DNA from: GCA-2737665 sp044344795
GTDB lineage: Bacteria > Bacteroidota > Bacteroidia > Palsa-965
Direction of reading: 5' to 3'
Length of the DNA stretch: 64,000 nucleotides
Assembly: GCA_044344795.1 (NCBI GenBank)
Contig: JBIJCF010000008.1
Span: forward strand, 23,560-87,559
Below the pieces are notes generated by a model that had not been told where the DNA came from, did not search any database, and saw only the letters and a program-made list of their open reading frames with translations. Position numbers and translations under genes: made by a program. Below are positions 53,055 through 62,467 of this stretch, in pieces (within the stretch, counting starts at the first letter, position 1; every line of letters begins with the position of its first letter).

Positions 53055-55355
53055 CTATTTCTTTTTTGGCTTCGACAACTGATTCATTAAGTCATAAATG
53101 TGCAAACGTACGCGCTCCTTATTCGCTCTTTGCTTGTCCATTTGCGCGCGAGATGCATACACTGCTTGCCCGGTTTTCATGTCGTAAACAATTGCCACAA
53201 CATAAACATCTTCACGCGGCGTGAACAATTTATACAAACCGAAAGGCGCGAACGGCACAACACTCAACCCTAAAATACGCATCACTTTACCTTCTCGCTT
53301 TTCCTTGTAAGAAAACACTGCAGTCCACATGAAATAACTGGTACAGTACTTCGATACAAGCGCGTCTGTTGCTGTTGGAGAAAATGGCAGTACACTTTTC
53401 CCTTTCACTTCCGTCCGATGATCAAACCAATCATTGATGGTCATCAGATCATTAAAGCGATCCACACTAGTGGAATCCATACTTCCGGGATCCAACAAAG
53501 TAACATCAATGCCTAATGATTTACCTGAACTTACCAATTCCGTCATAAGCATTTTCTTCCCACGAACAGAAGCACGTACATCAATTTCACTCTGCTCATT
53601 TCTGTAATCGTATGCAATATAAATCGGGTTTACAGCAACAACTTTATGAATATCCTGAGGACCTGAAATCGCATTCTCTTTTTCTGCACGAAGCGCATCG
53701 CGTTCCTTCCGGGAAAGTTCCCAATACAGGGAATCCTGAAAGCCGATACTATCTGCAATGTGCACAGCCTGTCTAAATTTGCTTACAAATAAGGGGTCTG
53801 CAAATTCATTAATTAAACCAAATTGCCAATACTCATAACCTTCCAATGAATCACGTTCGAGAAAATCTATTGCAGCCTGAAACTGTAATCCCGGTGTAGT
53901 CCCTTTCATCTTACGAGCGATCGTGGTATCAGCTGCTGCGCGCTTTCCTAATAAAACAAATACAGAGTCGTTTTTCTCAAAATCAAATTCGCGCAATTCG
54001 TTCTTTTCAGTCAGCTCCTTAAATAAAGAATTCGTCCAGATTTCAATGTCTTTATCCTCCGGATATTTACGATGTACCATCCAAGCATATTTTAGCGCCA
54101 TTACAGTCCAACCTTTACCACTCACCTTATTGATGTAAAACTTCATCCTACCTAACTCACCCGTAGGTTTGGTATCATCCGTATCGTACATCCCCGACAT
54201 CAAAGACTCAAACAACGCCGAGAAATCCTCAAATGAATATTTCTTGTTCTTTTGTAAGGCCATCGCATACAAGGCGCGAACCATTTCCTTTTGTAAGAAA
54301 AAATTACTCGGATACAATTGCTGCATCGAGTAATTCATGTAAATGGCAGTGCGGTAATTTGCTTCGTTAGTATGCAAGAAACATTCTTCAAAACGCGCCA
54401 TCATCTTTACACGTAAAAAGAACTCGCGCGAAACCAAAAAATACGAACCCGTTGTATCACTTAACTTTCCAAATCGTTTAATCATTCCCTTCTTACGTTT
54501 CGTCGTACTAGGGTGTGTTGCGAAATCATTTTCTCGCTCACTATCGTCAATCTTGTATGGTTTTACCGTATCAGCATAAAACTTAGAGGGAAAAAACAAG
54601 TAGTCACTTTCAAAAAAACTTTTCTTAAACAATGTATCACTGTACGGTAAATCAGCTGCTGCTAAAATATCAAAAGCAGTTATCGCAGCGTGCGGATCAT
54701 AATTGGAGCGCACCAACAATTCAAAGCCGTCTTCATCGGCTTGTGTTTCTTGGTTGCGAGCGTAGCGGTGCTTTTTCAAAAAACGATTCTCAAAAGTCAT
54801 CGCTTCATACTGTCCTATTCCCTCTTTCAACTTTACACCTTCGATATAACCCGACAATACATGACGACGTTTGTAGTGAATAATTTCATGCGCCAACACA
54901 TACGCTAATTCAGCTTCATTGCGCAAACGCGTAAGCAATCCGACTGTTACAAAAATTGCACCTTGATCCGTTGCAAACGCATTAACAACCGGACTCCTTA
55001 AAACATAAATATGCAATTGACTGCGGAGTACAGGATCATGAGCAAGCAAGCTGTCCGCAACACGGTTGACATACATTCCCATCGAATCATTCACAAGAAT
55101 CGATCCACTGAAGCGTATCTGATCAATGGAATAGGCTGTCTGCATGTAAAATTCTTCTTCCGCCTTTTGCAGCTGCTGATTTTGACCTTTATCGATTTGT
55201 TGGCTCGCGTCTTCATAACGCTGAGTAGTTGAAATCAACAAGTCTTTCGGAAGATAACCGGACGACTGAGCAGGACGATACTGATCCATGGAAGGGAGTT
55301 GTGCGAAAACGCAGAAGTGCAGGACACTAAACAGCAATATCAAATATATTCTCAT
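53055..55355 (-). CDS. Large secreted M48-family metalloprotease, second paralog
   Basis: A 766-residue protein when started at ATG 55355 (MRIYLILLFSVLHFCVFAQ signal peptide); an ATG six codons upstream is possible. The M48 zinc site HEIIH is at about residues 156-160 and the third ligand Glu is in NQETQADEDG near residue 203. Helical TPR-like repeats follow, then a C-terminal domain sharing the pattern MDSTxVxxFxDxxxINxW, YKLF and KTGxxV with the paralog at 50132. The two are divergent in sequence but share the same order of parts over their whole length. It is followed by a small barrel gene after one base. Confidence 0.85.
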   Translation of the reverse strand: MRIYLILLFSVLHFCVFAQLPSMDQYRPAQSSGYLPKDLLISTTQRYEDASQQIDKGQNQQLQKAEEEFYMQTAYSIDQIRFSGSILVNDSMGMYVNRVADSLLAHDPVLRSQLHIYVLRSPVVNAFATDQGAIFVTVGLLTRLRNEAELAYVLAHEIIHYKRRHVLSGYIEGVKLKEGIGQYEAMTFENRFLKKHRYARNQETQADEDGFELLVRSNYDPHAAITAFDILAAADLPYSDTLFKKSFFESDYLFFPSKFYADTVKPYKIDDSERENDFATHPSTTKRKKGMIKRFGKLSDTTGSYFLVSREFFLRVKMMARFEECFLHTNEANYRTAIYMNYSMQQLYPSNFFLQKEMVRALYAMALQKNKKYSFEDFSALFESLMSGMYDTDDTKPTGELGRMKFYINKVSGKGWTVMALKYAWMVHRKYPEDKDIEIWTNSLFKELTEKNELREFDFEKNDSVFVLLGKRAAADTTIARKMKGTTPGLQFQAAIDFLERDSLEGYEYWQFGLINEFADPLFVSKFRQAVHIADSIGFQDSLYWELSRKERDALRAEKENAISGPQDIHKVVAVNPIYIAYDYRNEQSEIDVRASVRGKKMLMTELVSSGKSLGIDVTLLDPGSMDSTSVDRFNDLMTINDWFDHRTEVKGKSVLPFSPTATDALVSKYCTSYFMWTAVFSYKEKREGKVMRILGLSVVPFAPFGLYKLFTPREDVYVVAIVYDMKTGQAVYASRAQMDKQRANKERVRLHIYDLMNQLSKPKKK

Positions 55356-55436
55356 AGATATTCTAAAGTACACAATTTGGAAAATGGGATCAAGTCTTTA
55401 ACCCAAGAACTTTATTAAGAATATGCAAACAACAGG

Positions 55437-55787
55437 TTATTCAACACGCACAGCGACTTGTTCACTCGGCTCTGCAGGATGAATACCACAAGTGAAGTAA
55501 TATATACCAACAGCACTAAACGTATGCACATGCGACTCCCCGGTGCGAATAACTCCGGTTTGAAACAATGCCCCCTGCAACTGATGATTAGGATTTCCCT
55601 TGTTGATAAAAGTAACGGCTGTCCCCACCGGAATCCGCAACTGTTGCGGGTTAAACAATTTATACTCTAACCAAATTTCATTTGGACCGGGAGCCTCATC
55701 AGGTTCTTTGTTACACCCAAAAAACATAACCGCGGCTATTATAGTCGCGGTTACATTTTTAAAATAACATTTAAAATAATTAGGCAT
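55437..55787 (-). CDS. Cupredoxin-like lipoprotein
   Basis: A 116-residue protein with lipobox MFFGC (Cys25) and a plastocyanin/azurin-like domain. Copper ligand candidates are His68 in GNPNHQL, Cys100 and His103 in YYFTCGIHP. The usual Met eight residues after Cys is absent (Ser108 in EPSEQV), so the site may be three-coordinate, use Gln or not bind copper normally. It overlaps the end of the citrate synthase gene by eight bases and is probably cotranscribed. A possible electron carrier in the periplasm. Confidence 0.8.
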   Translation of the reverse strand: MPNYFKCYFKNVTATIIAAVMFFGCNKEPDEAPGPNEIWLEYKLFNPQQLRIPVGTAVTFINKGNPNHQLQGALFQTGVIRTGESHVHTFSAVGIYYFTCGIHPAEPSEQVAVRVE

Positions 55788-57105
55788 TCACAACACCGAT
55801 TTTCTTTTTCAATCCTTCTGTTGTAATTGATCCCGGACGCTCAATAGGATGACCCAAAGCACGATCCCAAATCAATGACGCAAGAACGCCTAATGCACGT
55901 GAAACGCCAAACAATACAGTATAAAAGTCGAACTCTGTAATACCATAATGCATCAGCAATGCACCGGAATGAGCATCAACGTTTGGCCAAGGATTCTTGA
56001 TTTTACCTGTTCCTTCCAAAATCGGAGGAGCAACTTTATAAATCGATTGCACGATTTCACAAAGTGGATCAACACCTTTTGTTGCCTTAATATAACGCGT
56101 GTAAAAATCTTGTTGGGCACTGAAACGCGGATCTGTTTTACGCAATACCGCATGACCATAACCCGGAACAACGCGTCCTGCAGCCAATGTGTCTTTAATG
56201 TATTGCTCAATTTGCGCTTCGCTTGGTAATTCTGCACCAATCTCCTCACGCATTTTTAAAATCCACATAATTACTTCCTGATTCGCCAAACCATGCAGAG
56301 GCCCCGCCAAACCATTCATACCCGCAGCAAACGCCAAATACGGATCACTTAATGCAGAACCAACCAAATGCGTAGTGTGTGCACTTACGTTGCCTCCTTC
56401 ATGATCAGCGTGAATCGTCATGTATAAACGCATCAAACGTTTTACATCAAACTCATCATAACCCATCATGTGAGCCATATTCGCAGCCCAATCTAGTTTT
56501 GGATCAGGTTCAATATGCTCGTTATTCTTATACTTCTTGCGATAGATATAAGCAGCAACGCGAGGTAGGCGTGCAATCAGATTCATAGAGTCTTCATACA
56601 CGTAATCCCAATATTCTTTTTTACCGATACCGTCGCGATATGCTTTCGCAAATAATGATTCAGTCTGCATGGCCATAACAGCTATACTGAACATAGTCAT
56701 TGGATGCGTAGATGACGGCAATTTGTCAATAGTATCAAATACATGCTTGGGTACAATCGCGCGACGTGCCCAGTTATTACTGATGTTATAAGCTTCTTCA
56801 GCAGTCGGCAATTCACCAACCAACATCAAGTAAAAAATACCTTCAGGAAGTGGCTCTGTACCATTCGGCGCCTTTGGGAGTTTCTCGCGAAGTTCAGGAA
56901 TGCTGTAACCTCTGAAACGAATTCCTTCTTCAGCATCCAACTTGGATGTTTCGGTTACTAATCCTGTAATGCCCTTCATCCCTTGATACACTTGAGCTAC
57001 AGTGTATTCTCCCAATTTTTTATCACCGTGTTCTTTAATCAAAGCCTTCACCTCTGCAGCCATTGGCGCGGCTTTCGCAATAAATTTCTCTTTTAAGGTA
57101 TCCAT
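55780..57105 (-). CDS. gltA: Citrate synthase, mitochondrial type
   Basis: Condenses oxaloacetate and acetyl-CoA in the citrate cycle. The start is ATG 57105 (MDTLKEKFIAKAAP), giving 441 residues; a GTG at 57126 would add seven. Active-site blocks are complete: TIHADHEGGNVSAH, GLAGPLHGLANQEV, VPGYGHAVLRKTDPRF and PNVDAHSGALL. These are close to the eukaryotic mitochondrial enzyme, as is the end ALGHPIERPGSITTEGL, and differ from the E. coli hexameric type. It follows eno in the order rplQ-carA-eno-gltA. The cupredoxin gene overlaps its end. Confidence 0.93.
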   Translation of the reverse strand: MDTLKEKFIAKAAPMAAEVKALIKEHGDKKLGEYTVAQVYQGMKGITGLVTETSKLDAEEGIRFRGYSIPELREKLPKAPNGTEPLPEGIFYLMLVGELPTAEEAYNISNNWARRAIVPKHVFDTIDKLPSSTHPMTMFSIAVMAMQTESLFAKAYRDGIGKKEYWDYVYEDSMNLIARLPRVAAYIYRKKYKNNEHIEPDPKLDWAANMAHMMGYDEFDVKRLMRLYMTIHADHEGGNVSAHTTHLVGSALSDPYLAFAAGMNGLAGPLHGLANQEVIMWILKMREEIGAELPSEAQIEQYIKDTLAAGRVVPGYGHAVLRKTDPRFSAQQDFYTRYIKATKGVDPLCEIVQSIYKVAPPILEGTGKIKNPWPNVDAHSGALLMHYGITEFDFYTVLFGVSRALGVLASLIWDRALGHPIERPGSITTEGLKKKIGVVNA

Positions 57106-57210
57106 AATCCTGATGTCTTTCTTCACGTAAACAGCTACGTAAGTCCTTTTGTTCTATTGATGGTTATGCGTTAAAAATAAGCCTAAGTTGCAGAATTAAC
57201 AAGTATTTCA

Positions 57211-58500
57211 CTATGGAACAAACTTAAATTGTTTTCCAAGGTAACGTGCCGTACCACCCAACTGCTCTTCAATGCGAAGTAATTGGTTGTACTTTGCAAT
57301 TCTGTCAGAACGTGATGCCGATCCGGTTTTAATCTGTCCACAAGACAAAGCCACTGCTAAATCTGCAATAGTGGTATCTTCAGTTTCTCCGGAACGGTGG
57401 CTCATAATACTGGTATAAGAGTTCGTATGGGCCATTTGAACAGCGTCTATAGTTTCTGTTAAAGTGCCAATCTGATTAACCTTTACCAAAATAGAATTAG
57501 CCACGCCTCTACCGATACCATCAGCCAAACGCTCGGTATTTGTCACAAATAAATCGTCTCCAACCAACTGTGCGCGATCGCCGATAGCTTCTGTTAACTT
57601 CTGCCAACCATCCCAATCATCTTCGGCTAAACCGTCCTCAATAGAAAGAATCGGATACTTGTTGATCCACTCGCCCCAGTAACCCACCATCTCGTCAGAA
57701 GTCAGCTCACGGTTATCTGATTTCTTAAAAACATATCGTTTCTTCTGCTCATCCCACAATTCTGAAACTGCAGCGTCCATTGCAACGAAAATATCATCAC
57801 CCGGCTTAAAACCGGCCTGCTCAATAGATTTCAACACATATTCAATCGCTTCTTCATTGCTCTTAATATTCGGAGCAAATCCACCTTCATCGCCCACATT
57901 AGTAGCATAACCTTTTGACTTCAACACCTTTTTCAGGTTATGAAATACTTCAGTGCCCATACGCAACGCTTCACTAAAGCTATCTGCACCAACAGGCATG
58001 ATCATAAACTCCTGAAAATCGATTCCGTTGTCGGCATGTGCGCCCCCATTCAAAATATTCATCAACGGAATGGGCAACAACATGGCATTCACACCACCAA
58101 CGTAACGATATAATGGCTGGCGAGCTTCCTCTGCAGCTGCGCGAGCAACGGCAAGAGACACACCTAAAATTGCGTTCGCTCCAAGATTTGCCTTATTAGG
58201 GCTACCGTCCAGTTGCAACATTTTGTAATCAATGGTAGCCTGATCGAAAATGTAAGCGCCTTTCAATTCTTCCGCAATCGCCGTATTAACATTATTCACA
58301 GCATTCAACACGCCTTTGCCCATGTATACTTTGGCGTCATTATCGCGTAACTCAACAGCCTCGTGCTTACCGGTTGATGCACCTGAAGGAACAGCTGCGC
58401 GACCTAAAACACCGTTGCTCGTTATTACGTCTACTTCAATAGTAGGATTTCCGCGAGAATCAAGAACCTGGCGGGCTTGAACTTGTGCAATAAAACTCAT
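57211..58500 (-). CDS. eno: Enolase
   Basis: A 429-residue glycolytic enzyme converting 2-phosphoglycerate to phosphoenolpyruvate. ARQVLDSRGNPTIEVDV, GGAHADNGIDFQEFM, the metal-binding SIEDGLAEDDW and VGDDLFVTN, and SHRSGETEDTTIADLAVA with KTGSASRSDR are all present. Normal length, no gaps. It lies 12 bases downstream of carA in the same direction. Confidence 0.97.
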   Translation of the reverse strand: MSFIAQVQARQVLDSRGNPTIEVDVITSNGVLGRAAVPSGASTGKHEAVELRDNDAKVYMGKGVLNAVNNVNTAIAEELKGAYIFDQATIDYKMLQLDGSPNKANLGANAILGVSLAVARAAAEEARQPLYRYVGGVNAMLLPIPLMNILNGGAHADNGIDFQEFMIMPVGADSFSEALRMGTEVFHNLKKVLKSKGYATNVGDEGGFAPNIKSNEEAIEYVLKSIEQAGFKPGDDIFVAMDAAVSELWDEQKKRYVFKKSDNRELTSDEMVGYWGEWINKYPILSIEDGLAEDDWDGWQKLTEAIGDRAQLVGDDLFVTNTERLADGIGRGVANSILVKVNQIGTLTETIDAVQMAHTNSYTSIMSHRSGETEDTTIADLAVALSCGQIKTGSASRSDRIAKYNQLLRIEEQLGGTARYLGKQFKFVP

Positions 58501-58512
58501 AAAGTTGATTTA

Positions 58513-59664
58513 TTAAGCGTGAGCGCCTTTACGCGCATGATTGATCATGGTAACAAAATCATCAAATAAATAACGAGAATCATACGGCCCCGGATTCGCT
58601 TCAGGGTGATACTGAACACAGAACACCTTTTTTGTTTTGTGGCGAATGCCTTCTATCGTGTTATCATTCAAATTTAAATGCGTCACTTCGATATCCGGAT
58701 TATTTGAAATATCCTCTGCAACCACAGCAAAACCGTGATTCTGCGAAGTAATTTCTGATTTGCCGGTTATTACATTTTTCACGGGATGATTAATACCGCG
58801 ATGGCCGTTATGCATTTTGTAGGTGCGTAATCCGAATGATTGTGCAATAAGCTGATGTCCCAGGCAAATACCGAAAACAGGAGTGCCGGAATTAATTAGT
58901 TGCTTTACCACTTCAACTTCCTCAGTCATCACGCCTGGATCTCCGGGACCATTTGAAATCATAATTCCATCCGGATTCCAGGATAAAATTTCTGATGCTG
59001 AAGTTTTCATCGGGAATACGCGCACATCACAACCACGTTCATTCAAGCAACGAACTATATTCTTCTTTACTCCTAAATCCAGCAAAGCCACACGTTGCTT
59101 GGCTTCCGGCACATTACTATCATACACGACATTCGTGGTAACACGCGAAGACAACTCCAAACCTTCCATAGATGGCACTTTGTCCAAAAGCGCCTTCAAT
59201 TCTTTTTCATCAAGAATTTCGCTGGAAATAATCGCATTCATGGCACCTGCATGACGAATGTGGCGAACGATAGCCCGTGTATCTACTTCACAAATTCCAA
59301 CAATATTTTGCTCGTTAAAATAATCCTTAATGGACTTATCCGCGGCAGGACGAGAATAAACTTCGCTAAACTTCTTACAAACCAATCCGGCAATCTTGAT
59401 GGAATCCGATTCAACTTCAGTATCTTTAATTCCGTAGTTACCGATGTGCACATTGGTTGCTACAAGAATCTGCCCGAAATAGGAAGGATCCGTAAAGATT
59501 TCCTGATAACCGGTCATCCCGGTGTTAAAACATATTTCGCCGGTTGTTGTGCCGATAGCTCCGGCAGCTTTACCATAAAATACTGTTCCATCCTGCAGCA
59601 TTAATACCGCAGGCCGTTGTGACACATATCGCTGTCTGGTCGATCTTGTTTCGCGTTCCTCCAC
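58513..59664 (-). CDS. carA: Carbamoyl-phosphate synthase small subunit
   Basis: The glutamine amidotransferase subunit that supplies ammonia for carbamoyl phosphate (arginine and pyrimidine synthesis). The N-terminal domain has LMLQDGTVFYGKAAG and FNTGMTGYQEI; the class I GATase domain has the nucleophile in VFGICLGHQL and the His/Glu pair in VQYHPEANPGP. The start is uncertain: GTG 59664 gives 383 residues, while GTG 59625 gives the more usual family N-terminus. carB is not in the window. eno follows 12 bases later. Confidence 0.93.
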   Translation of the reverse strand: MEERETRSTRQRYVSQRPAVLMLQDGTVFYGKAAGAIGTTTGEICFNTGMTGYQEIFTDPSYFGQILVATNVHIGNYGIKDTEVESDSIKIAGLVCKKFSEVYSRPAADKSIKDYFNEQNIVGICEVDTRAIVRHIRHAGAMNAIISSEILDEKELKALLDKVPSMEGLELSSRVTTNVVYDSNVPEAKQRVALLDLGVKKNIVRCLNERGCDVRVFPMKTSASEILSWNPDGIMISNGPGDPGVMTEEVEVVKQLINSGTPVFGICLGHQLIAQSFGLRTYKMHNGHRGINHPVKNVITGKSEITSQNHGFAVVAEDISNNPDIEVTHLNLNDNTIEGIRHKTKKVFCVQYHPEANPGPYDSRYLFDDFVTMINHARKGAHA

Positions 59665-59681
59665 GTCTGTATAGTTTTACC

Positions 59682-59723
59682 AAAAAAAAAATGGGATAAG
59701 GCAAAAATACCCTATCCCATTTT
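59682..59723 (-). terminator. Terminator after the ribosomal protein operon
   Basis: AAAATGGGATAAGG (59688-59701) pairs with CCCTATCCCATTTT (59710-59723) with one mismatch; on the minus strand the stem is followed by a run of nine or ten T. It lies 26 bases after the rplQ stop. The loop contains minus-strand TATTTTTG (59702-59709), a perfect -7 box that could serve carA, 37 bases before GTG 59664. Confidence 0.85.
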
Positions 59724-59749
59724 GTTCTTGAAATGAACTTGTTGACAAC

Positions 59750-60250
59750 TTATTCACCCTGTGTTTCAGTTCCTGTCTCTACAGTAGAATCTTTTTTGAC
59801 CTTACCACGACCACGACGAGTCGTTTTAGCCTTCTTAGCATCTCCTTTAACAGACAACATCAATTCGTTGTAATCTACTAATTCAATCAGACACATATCC
59901 GCGCTATCGCCACGACGACGTGCATTAGGACTTGGGTTAACGCTCAAACTGTAACGAATGATGCGCGTATAACCGCCCGGACGTGAACCAACCTTTGGTC
60001 CAATTTCTTTAAACAACTCCGTAACAGCATCCTTGTTTTGAAGGTAGCTGAACACAGTACGGCGGTTGTGCTGTGAATCTTCTTTTGCACGAGTGATAAT
60101 TGGCTCGATATACGTGCGCAATGTTTTCGCTTTTGCAAGAGTTGTGTTGATTCGCTTATGCAAAATCAATGAACTTGCCATGTTGGACATCAAAGCACGA
60201 CGATGACCGAGCTTTCTGCCTAAATGATTATCCTTGTTACCGTGTCTCAT
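59750..60250 (-). CDS. rplQ: Ribosomal protein L17 with C-terminal extension
   Basis: A 166-residue large-subunit protein. The core (MRHGNKDNHLGRKLGHRRAL, HKRINTTLAKAKTLR, GGYTRIIR and ADMCLIELVDYNE) covers about the first 120 residues. The last 45 form an extension rich in Lys, Thr and Glu (AKKAKTTRRGRGKVKKDSTV) beyond the bacterial core, as is usual in Bacteroidota. Last gene before the operon terminator. Confidence 0.95.
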   Translation of the reverse strand: MRHGNKDNHLGRKLGHRRALMSNMASSLILHKRINTTLAKAKTLRTYIEPIITRAKEDSQHNRRTVFSYLQNKDAVTELFKEIGPKVGSRPGGYTRIIRYSLSVNPSPNARRRGDSADMCLIELVDYNELMLSVKGDAKKAKTTRRGRGKVKKDSTVETGTETQGE

Positions 60251-60300
60251 TTTTCAAACTACTGTTGCACCGACATCACGTCGGAAGTGATTGTATTTTC

Positions 60301-61293
60301 TTAGTCTTTATCCAATTTATATTTCGCCACATTCATCCCGAAATGCAAGCCCTTGCTAGCTACAAGTTCTTCCAATTCCGTAAGTGACTTCTTACCGAAG
60401 TTGCGGAACTTTAAAAGATCGTTCTTGTTGAAAGAAACCAAATCACCCAAAGTTTCAACATCTGCCGCCTTCAAGCAATTCAATGCACGCACTGAAAGAT
60501 CCATATCAACCAACTTGGTCTTCAACAACTGACGCATGTGCAATGAATCCTCATCAAACTCTTCAGTTGACGCTTTCTCAACAGTATCCAAAGTGATCTT
60601 GTCATCAGAAAACAACATGAAGTGGTGAATCAAAATCTTAGCAGCTTCACGCAATGCATCTTTAGGATGAATTGACCCGTCGCTAACGATCTCCAGAACC
60701 AACTTTTCATAGTCAGTCTTTTGCTCTACACGATAGTTTTCTACTGAAAACTTCACGTTACGAATAGGTGTATAAATAGCATCAACAGCAATCAATCCAA
60801 TTGGCGCATTCACCGGCTTGTTCTCTTCTGCAGGAACATAACCACGACCTTTTTCGATCGTAACTTCCATCTTCAACTTTACAGATGGATCCATATTGCA
60901 GATCACGAAGTCAGGATTTAAAACCTGGAAGCTTGACGTAAACTTACCAATATCTCCGGCTGTCAGTTGATTCTTTCCGGTAATGTTTACTACCACCTTC
61001 TCGCTATCAGTTGTTTCAATTTGACGCTTGAAACGAACCTGCTTCACGTTAAGTACGATCTCAGTAATATCTTCGATCACACCTTTGATAGTAGAAAACT
61101 CGTGATCAACTCCTTCAATTTTGAGAGTTGTAATTGCGTAACCCTCCAATGAAGAAAGGAGAATACGACGCAATGCATTTCCAATCGTAATGCCGTATCC
61201 GGGTTCAAGCGGACGGAATTCGAAAAGACCTTCCGTTTCGCTGGATTGGATCATGATCACCTTGTCAGGTTTCTGGAATGCGAGAATGCCCAT
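60301..61293 (-). CDS. rpoA: RNA polymerase alpha subunit
   Basis: A 330-residue alpha subunit. The N-terminal assembly domain has FEFRPLEPGYGITIGNALRR and LLSSLEGYAITTLKI; the C-terminal domain has LDMSVRA-like LSVRALNCLKAADVETLGDL and LLKFRNFGKKSLTELEE, which contact DNA and activators. It sits in the standard order rpsD-rpoA-rplQ. Confidence 0.98.
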   Translation of the reverse strand: MGILAFQKPDKVIMIQSSETEGLFEFRPLEPGYGITIGNALRRILLSSLEGYAITTLKIEGVDHEFSTIKGVIEDITEIVLNVKQVRFKRQIETTDSEKVVVNITGKNQLTAGDIGKFTSSFQVLNPDFVICNMDPSVKLKMEVTIEKGRGYVPAEENKPVNAPIGLIAVDAIYTPIRNVKFSVENYRVEQKTDYEKLVLEIVSDGSIHPKDALREAAKILIHHFMLFSDDKITLDTVEKASTEEFDEDSLHMRQLLKTKLVDMDLSVRALNCLKAADVETLGDLVSFNKNDLLKFRNFGKKSLTELEELVASKGLHFGMNVAKYKLDKD

Positions 61294-61359
61294 AGTATAT
61301 TATTAGTTCAGGTGAAACTTTATTAATGACTGCCGTTACGCCGCAGTTACACGTTTTTA

Positions 61360-61962
61360 TTACTTAGAATACAATTCGACGATCAACTGCTCCTTGATGT
61401 TCTCAGGAATCTGAGTACGCTCAGGGAAACTCACGAATTTAGCTTCCATATTTACTGAGTTCAACTCGATCCAAGGATATCCTGAAGCGCCATTGAAACT
61501 ATTGTTAATAGACTCCAAAGACTTCGACTTTTCACGAACAGCTATTACATCACCGGGCTTCAAAGTGTACGAAGGAACATTCACGATCTCACCGTTAACA
61601 GTGATGTGGCGATGTGACACCAACTGACGTGCACCGGAACGAGTTTTAGCAAAACCTGCACGGTAAACAACGTTATCCAAACGCGCTTCAATTAACTGCA
61701 ACAACACCTCACCGGTAATTCCTTTAGAACGTGATGCACGGTTGAAAATCAATGCGAACTGTCTTTCCAAAATACCATACGTGTACTTCACCTTCTGCTT
61801 CTCACCCAATTGTACCGCGTATTCTGACTTTTTTGCACGCTTTGCTGTCTGCCCATGCTGACCAGGCCCGTAGTTTTTCTTCTCCAATGCTTTACTTGGA
61901 CCGAAAATCGGCTCACGGAAACGACGTGCAATTTTGGTTTTTGGACCTCTATATCTTGCCAT
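61360..61962 (-). CDS. rpsD: Ribosomal protein S4
   Basis: A 200-residue small-subunit protein that starts 16S rRNA assembly and often regulates its operon. MARYRGPKTKIARRFREPIF and RLDNVVYRAGFAKTRSGARQ with LVSHRHITVNG (S4 RNA-binding domain) are diagnostic. The zinc-finger cysteines of some S4 proteins are absent. Confidence 0.97.
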   Translation of the reverse strand: MARYRGPKTKIARRFREPIFGPSKALEKKNYGPGQHGQTAKRAKKSEYAVQLGEKQKVKYTYGILERQFALIFNRASRSKGITGEVLLQLIEARLDNVVYRAGFAKTRSGARQLVSHRHITVNGEIVNVPSYTLKPGDVIAVREKSKSLESINNSFNGASGYPWIELNSVNMEAKFVSFPERTQIPENIKEQLIVELYSK

Positions 61963-61996
61963 TATTGATAATTATTTTAGTAATGAGTTATTAAAA

Positions 61997-62413
61997 TTAA
62001 ACGCGACGACGCTTTGGAGGACGACATCCGTTGTGTGGCACAGGTGTGATATCCACAATTTCGGAAACTTCAATACCCGCCTGATTCAAGCTACGGATAG
62101 CAGATTCACGCCCCGCACCGGGTCCTTTAATGAATACCTTAACTTTGCGCAATCCTGCTTCAAATGCAACTTTGCCGGCATCCTGAGCAGCCATTTGTGC
62201 AGCGTAAGGAGTGTTCTTTTTAGAACCACGGAAACCCATTTTTCCGGCACTAGACCAAGAAATTGTTTGTCCCTGTAAGTTGGTTAATGTGATGATGATG
62301 TTGTTGAAATTGGCATTGATATGCGCTTCACCAACAGCGTCAACTTTTACGACGCGCTTTTTAGCGGCAGCTTTCCCGGCTGCACCTGCTTTGGTATTTT
62401 GTTGTTTTGCCAT
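61997..62413 (-). CDS. rpsK: Ribosomal protein S11
   Basis: A 138-residue small-subunit protein. The core starts at about residue 25 with GEAHINANFNNIIITLTNLQ and ends NGCRPPKRRRV; GPGAGRESAIRSLNQAGIEV is diagnostic. The first 22 residues form an Ala/Lys-rich extension. Confidence 0.97.
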   Translation of the reverse strand: MAKQQNTKAGAAGKAAAKKRVVKVDAVGEAHINANFNNIIITLTNLQGQTISWSSAGKMGFRGSKKNTPYAAQMAAQDAGKVAFEAGLRKVKVFIKGPGAGRESAIRSLNQAGIEVSEIVDITPVPHNGCRPPKRRRV

Positions 62414-62467
62414 GTTTTATGGTCAGTAGTTGAATGCCTCGCATCACTGCGCGACAGATTAAACTAA

